Assembly: GCA_003024175.1 (NCBI GenBank)
Contig: MDYQ01000136.1
Coordinates: 1 to 64,000, forward strand
Length of the DNA: 64,000 nucleotides
Reading direction: 5' to 3'
Source of the DNA: Planoprotostelium fungivorum
Lineage: Eukaryota; Evosea; Variosea; Cavosteliida; Cavosteliaceae
Below, in pieces: positions 57,021-64,000 of this stretch. Each line of letters opens with the position of its first letter. Positions within the stretch are counted from its first letter, which is position 1. A model generated the notes under the pieces. The model did no database searches. It was not told where the DNA came from and saw only the letters and a program-made list of their open reading frames with translations. The position numbers and the translations under genes were made by a program.

Positions 57021-60003
57021 TTAGACCTTCAAGGCTGATCTGAGAAGGCTACCGAAATTTGGGCTTCCTAATCCCGTCACCGCGTCGAAACCAGGTGTTG
57101 CCGGATAACCTTCCGAATGTCACTATCATAGACACGACCACTCTTCACCATATTCACAGCATATCCAAGGTATCTCAGAGCACTTGTTATCACCCGTGAC
57201 GACGTCTGATCCGTTCAGCTTCGCATCTTCCGTCTTACTTCACCGTTGAAATGGTCCGACGATAACGAGTACAGCCAAGGATTCAAGAAACCCAGTGCAG
57301 ATTTTCCCGCGTTGAACCTCGCGTCGTTGAGGAGGGTGATCATGGCAGCCACCACTGGCGTAGAGGCAGATGTACCATCGATGGGTGCGATCTGTTGTCC
57401 TAGGATGACAGCGTAGTTGTGACCCAAGGCAGAGACATCTATATATCGTCAATTCGATGTCCTCTCGTCACGGTCGTGTCACCTGGGTATACACGTCCCG
57501 TCTGGTTGTAGAAAGAAGAGGGGATATCGCTGATGTAAGGTGTGTATCCTTTCACTGCGCTTTTCTACGAATCTCAGATGGCATTATCGATAGTGGCTGT
57601 ACCTGATAAGAAGGACGAGAAAATAGCCCTGAATAACCACCACCGGATGTGATGCGACTGCCTGACAGAATGAGACGATATGAAGAGCATCGTCTCACCC
57701 AATAGAGTGGAAGAAGTGGTCTCCCCCACATCGTTACAGGGGAATTCAAATCCTGCAAAGTTCTCTTCGCAAACGGGAAGCACCTGAATCGCCAGATGAG
57801 ATAGAACACGTGAAACAATGTGGACATGTGCGATGGATGACAATGATGATGTCACCTGAGTGGACAAGAGAGTGGCACCGACAGCTGTGACATACGGAGA
57901 CGATGCTGGAAATTGTGGTGTGAAAGCGGGGCAATCACTCTTTCCATTTCCTGTACCGTCTCACTCTTCTGACACACATCGATTGTCCGCGTAGATATTC
58001 ACCGTATACACCACTGTCCATGGAGCAGAACAAGAGACTCAAACCCCTGACTGCTGCCTTCTTGAACTCTGTCCTCCATCATCCCTTCATCGAGTAAGAT
58101 TGAATCACCTATGTTGATGCGCGTCATGTACTCCTCGGTGAGAGAGGTCTCATCATCTCCGTACGATATCGAGTGAACGTAAGGCGCTGTACATCGATTC
58201 AGTGACCTCCCGTACCTTCCTCTCACCATCTGCGGCGTTGAGAACTTGAACGATCCATTCCAAGAACTGCTCCTGTCCTGTCACACTTAGCTTCCATCCA
58301 CGGTAAGAGTCCCACCCTCGTGTAATCCCCCGACGGACCAGAATGTCGTGGGAGCACCCAGAGCTAGACCCATGATGAACTCGATGTCTGCTCCCGTCAA
58401 AACTTTCACACCGAGACGACTCACCCAGAGTGGCCTCACCACCGGGTAAAGTGACGTTGTTGGGACCGATGACTCTGACTAAATGAGAGTAATCGGGTTG
58501 TCCCATGCTGTTCTGTGTCATTGTAAGACGATCGATTCGACTCACAGCCGGAAGAATTTCTGCAGATCGGCGGGATCGTAATATTGATCTAGAAATTCCG
58601 CCACAGACTGAATGGAATGAGAATCAACTGAAAGAGAGGAGACAAACCTGACTGCTCTTTGGATTCGTCACTTTGAGGCCGGCGGGGATCTTGTATAACT
58701 CTGCGAGGTTTCTGGGTGTGACGAAAGAAGAAGTAGAGAAGGGAAGGGAGGATGCATTCCCCGGTGTGCTGAGAGAAGAATCACTGTACTTGGTCGTGAT
58801 GATCAGATAGGTGTCCAAATAGTTGGTCAGACCCGACAGTTGTAGAGAGCAGTAGACAGTGCCCGAGGGCAATCCGTTCTTCTCGTTGCTGAGGGTGCAA
58901 CTGCTCTCGTAAGAGATAAATCGTAAGAGACAATCGAACTCTCACGCGGTGGAATTGTTGATGCATGGATTACACTTGGCGTCCTTGATGTCAAAGTGGT
59001 AATCAATCTCCTTCTCTCCTCTCTCCTCGACGGCTGTGACATCAAAACCGACGATGTTGATTCCTGTCTCGGTTGGATTTCTCAAATGGATTGACGTACC
59101 TTCATCTTCCTCTTGGCACAGAGGAGATGTCTCCGTCGTTGTCTTCCCATCCTTACACCTGGGTAATAAGGTCACCGTGGCAACGGAATCCAATGCATTG
59201 ACGTAGATGAGAACAGGAGAGTTATCTTCCGGTAGAGCGGCTGCGATGGGTCAGTCGATGGAGTAGACGATATCTTGTCTGACGTACAGTATCGCAGCAT
59301 CGGGTTGACGTGCGTAGCCTGTCTCTCCGTGTGTGTTTTCTTGAAAGATAGATCTGTGATCCATTCAGAATGTTTCGTGACATTTTCGCTTACTGGGAAG
59401 TCTGAAGCCAGAGACAAAGTCCAGGTGAGGCGCCACATGCGAAGGAACGGAGTAAGAACTCATCTTGTAACCTCGTTTACCGGAGATGTGCACGAAGGTG
59501 GAGAATTTGGTCTCCAACAGAGCTTCAGCCACAGAGATGGATGTACTGATCGTCATGAAGTCACGTGACTCAGTCAGCTGCATCTTGGAAACTCCATGGT
59601 TGTGAAGCCAGTCTGTGACTACTGCAACACTCTTCTGGCTGGGTGAAACGAGTTCTACTACCTCAGACTGTCTCAAGTGGTGTCCTAATGGCTCGTGAGT
59701 ATTTCATCCAGGCGGCAGGACGATTCACCGTATTGAGGTGACTCAGGATTGGAGACATCCCAGAAGAGGGCATCTAATTTATCGAGGTTTCTCTGTTTCA
59801 ATGCGAAGGTGAGTTTGATTTCGGGATCATCATCGCGCAAGGGATCTGCTGAGGGATGAGAGCGTCCGAAGAGTTTGAGTTTTACCATTTCGCTTGGAGA
59901 GAAGGGACCAACCCTGTGGCACGTGTTCCTTCGATTCTAGAGTGACTCTTTGTGAGGCCCCACTGGCCACGATGAGTGCCAAGAGAAAAAGGTGGATAGA
60001 CAT
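57021..60003 (-). CDS. Sedolisin / tripeptidyl peptidase family S53, secreted or lysosomal
   Basis: A serine-carboxyl peptidase active at low pH. It begins with the signal peptide MSIHLFLLALIVASGAS. The pro-domain has ADPLRDDDPEIKLTFALKQR, NLDKLDALFWDVSNPESPQY, VVTDWLHNHGVSKMQLTESR and TKFSTFVHISGKRGYKMSSY. An unusual Cys-containing insert follows (about 59400-58760). The catalytic domain starts SFVTPRNLAELYKIPAGL. After splicing, EATLDIEFIMGLALGAPTTF gives the catalytic Glu and Asp at the right spacing. Then come SISYGDDE, FCSMDSGV with the oxyanion Asp, FPASSPYVTAVGATLLST, DGTSASTPVVAAMITLLNDA with the catalytic Ser, and the calcium-site tail VVTGDNKCSE...GFDAVTGLGSPNFGSLL. All key residues are present. 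Confidence 0.93.
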
Positions 60004-60142
60004 CACACAATCGGATTGAGATGACGTTGATGTGTGTCGTGCATAAAATTCAAATTTACAACACTATTTCATTTGAAAGCCTCTCATTTTCTCTTCCTGA
60101 TGGCGATCTTGCAATGTGAGCAGGCAACCTCTCGATCTTGAT

Positions 60143-61906
60143 TTATGTACCGTAGTCATCTGGCCAAAGAAAAGAAGACACTCTTTGTGGGTAAGCTATG
60201 TAACCTAATATACAGAGGTAGGAGCCGGACACCTTCATACATTCAGATCCTCGTCTCATTATCCCATTTACCGTCACGTATGTCAGAAACATTTGTTGCT
60301 GAAACAATCGCAGGGAATCGGTCACAGTCTGGAGCTTATAGGCAAATTTGAGGATCAACAGAGCCCCTATCGAGGTCAGTCTAACATAGTGATGACTGGT
60401 CGTACCTATGCCTGTTACGGCCAGTATACCTTCTGTTCCCACGATGACGAGCGAAGCCGCCTTCACATGATCTGTCCCCGTCAGTTCCATTCAGGTTGTC
60501 ATCTGGCTCACCCATCTGAAGCTCATCGCTGATCTTCTGAAGCCCTCGATCACCGAAAGGGAACCAGTCTCCGTTGTGAGACAGCCGAGTTGCAAGGACA
60601 ATGGCCATGCCTCCAGCGATCGTGATCTCCTCTCGGTTAACGTTATCTCGATGGATGTCTCACTCACCAGATTGGAGGCAACGACCATACATAGATAGCC
60701 TACTTGAAATCTATCATCGTTATCCAAGTTTGCACTTCACATCTTCACCTTCTGATCCGGGCTTCTGACAGAGAATTGGAGGTGATGGTGTTGTTCATCC
60801 ATCGATCGAGCCACGTGAGTGAAGAGACGTCTATGATCTTCCTGACCGGGTCAGATGAGAGCTGTCCTTGCGTCCACCTCTTGATGCGATTGTAAAAACC
60901 GGTGGCCCCCAAGGCCATCCTTATGACCATAAAAACCTCCACGGCAATATTGACGATGATGGTGGACAGATCGGCCTTCGAGATGAATAAAATGGTGCTG
61001 AAGATCTGATGTACGGTTTCCATCATGAGAACAACAAAGTTGGAGGTGACGGGTCCGCAATGAGGGAGGTACCTGTTGGTGTCGGTTATATTATCAACGA
61101 CGGACTCACTGTCCATAGATGGCCCATTTGACGATATATTTCACGACGCTGAATATACCGTTGATGAGTATCTGGATGAAGGAGGATTGGGCGTATCCAA
61201 AGCAGATGATGTACAGACAGCACACGTAATAAAAAAGTGAAAAGCCTAAAATGGTGAGTCCTCGATATTCTGTCGTTCATCCAATTCACCCATGACGGCC
61301 TTCTTGTGCTTGGCTCTGGATGCCATTACGACCGGGTCTGCCTTTTCTGCAGCGGTAAACTGGAAGCCACCCGTGATCACAGAAGAAACCATGGTGAGAA
61401 TCCAGAATAAAGCATTGAACGGGAGGAATAACCACTGCCGTTCGTCAGTTTTGAGAAGTCACATCTGGCGGTATCACTACCTGTTGGAAGATAACGACGA
61501 TGACGTAGACGCAGATGAAGAATCCCAACACTGGGATCCACTGGTGGTAGTCTCTTAGGCTCTTGTGTGGAAACCACATGCGGACAGAAGACACTGCAAA
61601 GAGAGGATGCAGGATGGAAAGGACAAAGATGAAGACGAAGAGGTATATGGGATTCCAGTGACCCGGACCCTTATATGCGTGATAGGGCACCGCACATAGA
61701 AAACCTACGTTGCTCAGAATCGTCTCTGTTTCACTTAAGTCACCAGTCAACAGGGTAATCCACAAGATGACACCGAACATGTGAGCGATTAGCCTGAAGA
61801 ACTCAGACCAGTTCACTGGTGGCGTCTCATCCAATTGATCTAGAGAATCGCCATTGTCTTCTAATTGCTTGAAAGGCAAGACCAAGGTCTGGGTCATCTC
61901 GGCCAA
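60143..61906 (-). CDS. Unknown multipass membrane protein
   Basis: Starts MAEMTQTLVLPFKQLEDNGD and is largely hydrophobic: FFRLIAHMFGVILWITLLTG, NPIYLFVFIFVLSILHPLFA, WIPVLGFFICVYVIVVIFQQ, a later exon with SLFYYVCCLYIICFGYAQSS, and YLPHCGPVTSNFVVLMMETV followed by VNIAVEVFMVIRMALGATGF. Polar loops are short and basic. The C-terminal exons (KAASLVIVGTEGILAVTGIG) are less certain, as is the stop near 60143. About eight or more membrane segments. The family is not recognised; it may be an amoebozoan-specific protein. Confidence 0.55.
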
Positions 61907-62134
61907 GCGCCGATGCGCGGTGTTCGAATTAGCCTCGAAGGTTAGTGTGAAGTATTTAGCTTCTCGATTCCATCCTCGTTGGAAAAGGTGCGATAAGGTT
62001 GGTGACTGTCGTTTTGTTCCCTAGCGACCGTCTCCTTTATAAGAAAGTGAGCCTTACTGTTGCGAACGTCATTCTAGATCCGTGGTTCCTTTTACCTTAT
62101 CCACTGAAAGACATATATAAAGAAGGCCGTTTTA

Positions 62135-64000
62135 TTAAGAAAAGATCATCGTGAAGAGGATCTCCTCTGTGGTGGATCGGTCCAGTCGTTTCAGCTGGAA
62201 TGCCTTCGCCTCTTCCGTCCAATCCTCTGCCTTTGTATTCTCCAGACACCTCTTCAGCTGCAGACACTCCTTCCCTCCCTTCTTCAACACACCGATCACC
62301 TCCATCATCCTGTCTCATCTTCAGACAGAGACTCTACATCCTGCGTAACTCACTCTGAGAAGTAAACGTGTGGTGCGGGAGAATAAGAAGAGAAGAGAGA
62401 TACGATAGCCTCCACATCGAATTCGAATTGATGGTACGAATTGACATGGAAGTGATAGCGCGTGATCACTTGCTGTAAGACGTACGCTCCCATCGCCGCC
62501 GCTACCGATCTACAACGAGTCACGAGTGGCGACGTGAACGGACTCACTTGCAATATTTTTTGAAGGAGCTCTCGTTCAGATGTCGCTCCATCAGTCTTAA
62601 TCTTCCCCTGACGACGTGCAGGGCTTCAGATAACTCGGGTGATATCTCGTAGGGTGATACTGTGAGGGATCGACCATCGACTAAGACGGAGGAAGGTGTC
62701 CACACTCTCTTCCTGAAGTAATCCTTTGTGTAATCTTGAAACAATCTGTCTGCAGTCAGTCAACAGCTGCACAGTGGACGCACCGTAGGGTGAGAGAATT
62801 GAGGCCGGACAATATCTCTGACATCTGCTCTTTGAACACGATGACTGTTCGATCGAACACGGTTCCCTTCACCTGTCTTCACATCAGCACATATCGTAAC
62901 ATCGACTTTTCATTCACATCGAGTAGTGTCGTGTTCTTTGGTCCAGTCAACTGTTGTCTGTACAATTGGATCTCCAGGAAAGGCTGGAAAGAGTGAGAGA
63001 CGAGAAGAAGAAATGAAACTATGAATAGAAGAGTAGAAAGATGAATAATAGAAGAGATGAAAGATGAATAATAGAAGAGATGAAAGATGAATAATAGAAG
63101 AGATGAAAGATGAATAGAAGAGATGAAAGATGAGGAATGTGAATCGACTCACGATATCATCTCCCCACTCCCGGACCATCTTACATATGAAACGAAGTGA
63201 ATTGACGTACATGCAATACCTCTTCAAGATCTCGTCTGAATGCCCCGCGGACGACGACCATTTGAATGCATAGTGTGAATTCTCCGTGATCTGTCTCGTA
63301 TCAGAGAAGAACACCTTAAGACATCACCTCTTCATAAAAGTCTTCCAAGATTTTGATGATCACCTTCTCCCAGAAAGTGAAGCGATGAGATATACTGTGC
63401 AACATCTTCATCCTCTCTGCGTCGTTCAGTAGATGATCGACTGTGGTGGAGAATTTTACCGTATTCCGTGGCCAAGAGAGAAGCGAGGTGATCTGTGACG
63501 AGAGGAATGGACCAGTGATCGATGTCACTGAATCCTTCACTGAATCTGCTCTTCCACATCTCTTCTTCTTTCATCTCTTCGTTCATCTGTCGTCTCAGAT
63601 CTGCTTCGCTCAGTGTCTCTCTCGTGGAATCATCTCACATAACGCTTCTTCTCTGATCCACGCATCAAACACTCGATCGTCTTCCGTCAGTACCTAGTTT
63701 CATCAGTAAGATAAAATGCAAGAGATTGCATACCTCCAATACGGTGATGTTATCGTACAGATCGGAAGAAGATGCCGTAGATTTAGATCTGTTTTGACTC
63801 CACAGATCCGGCTGGTGTTGTGGGTACTCGTGTATGTCTTGCAGAGTCTTCTCAAATTGTATGGCTTCGTTGATGGTGTGATAGAAGACCGATGGGTTTG
63901 ACAACAACCTGTCTCCCATCAGTCGTCATCGATGTGATGCACTGACCTCTGGGGGATATCGTGTCGTAGTTTCGTGTTGATGACACGAACTAACCCTTTG
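62135..64000 (-). CDS. RINT1: RINT1/TIP20-type vesicle tether (partial at right edge)
   Basis: The C-terminal part of a helical CATCHR-type tether of the Dsl1/NRZ complex, which captures Golgi-derived vesicles at the ER. Visible from the right edge leftwards: SVFYHTINEAIQFEKTLQDI, KDSVTSITGPFLSSQITSLL, FTFWEKVIIKILEDFYEEV, YCMYVNSLRFICKMVREWGD, MFQDYTKDYFRKRVW, YHQFEFDVEAIVSLFSSYSP and the end VIGVLKKGGKECLQLKRCLE, DRSTTEEILFTMIFS. The QFEFDVEAIVSLF segment matches the family's QF..DM..LF...F stretch. The N-terminal half lies beyond 64000. The stop TAA overlaps minus-strand AATAAA (62131-62136). An intron at about 62990-63150 carries a minisatellite. Confidence 0.75.
63030..63135. repeat. Intronic minisatellite in RINT1-like gene
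   Basis: Four to five copies of a ~21-bp purine-rich unit (AATAGAAGAGATGAAAGATG), the last ones shortened, within one intron. Confidence 0.88.

Overview
The window is nuclear DNA from a compact, intron-rich eukaryote. Introns are mostly about 40-110 nt with GTGAG-like donors. Intergenic gaps are often under 150 bp, and many genes end in very short 3' tails. The gene content points to Amoebozoa: a kinase with a C-terminal SH2 domain (the Shk architecture of Dictyostelium), a sedolisin-type tripeptidyl peptidase, a wax-synthase-like acyltransferase, and a von Willebrand A/ubiquitin-like protein with a CaaX tail. A variosean/protosteloid amoeba is my best guess; this is inference, not proof.

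Layout. Positions 1-1550 hold the right part of a mobile element that carries a trypsin-like gene. Then come a disordered protein (1.66-4.07 kb), a possible small minus-strand gene, a ubiquitin C-terminal hydrolase (5.1-5.9), a secreted purple acid phosphatase (6.0-7.8), an F-box-like protein (8.2-10.0), poorly defined ORFs, a short-chain dehydrogenase (11.4-12.5), a truncated EFL1 copy (12.5-12.8), a mitochondrial PPR protein (13.5-15.6), a GCNA-type SprT protease (16.1-19.0), a wax-synthase-like acyltransferase (19.0-20.8), an unknown Pro/Ala-rich protein (21.0-21.9), a selenocysteine-containing selenophosphate synthetase with its SECIS (22.0-23.7), a twin CX9C protein, a CDC50 flippase subunit, a small membrane protein, syndetin/VPS50 (26.3-30.3) and a kinase-SH2 protein (30.4-33.2). 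An AT-rich, TIR-bounded element occupies 34.0-38.2 kb. It is followed by a NudC-like CS protein and coproporphyrinogen oxidase (a divergent pair, 39.1-41.5), a gene-poor AT-rich stretch (41.5-44.0), EFL1 (44.0-47.7), a small acidic protein, a TMEM185-like protein, an MPS1/TTK kinase (50.3-53.2), the VWA/ubiquitin-like/CaaX protein (53.3-55.1), an unknown gene, tandem U6 snRNA copies (56.4-56.6), a sedolisin (57.0-60.0), a multipass membrane protein (60.1-61.9) and a RINT1/TIP20-type tether that runs off the right edge.

The most striking locus is selenophosphate synthetase. It has an in-frame UGA at the family's Sec site and a clear SECIS in its 3'UTR. The 28 nt of coding sequence starting 8 nt after the UGA are fully complementary (one G-U pair) to a 3'UTR segment between the stop codon and the SECIS. 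This would allow a long-range helix that brings the recoding element to the UGA. Other points of interest are a U6 copy lacking the AGC triad, TIR elements that share a leader and first intron but carry different coding cargo, and stop codons that overlap poly(A) signals.

Exon boundaries were read by eye from splice signals and family motifs. Outer gene limits are more reliable than individual introns.
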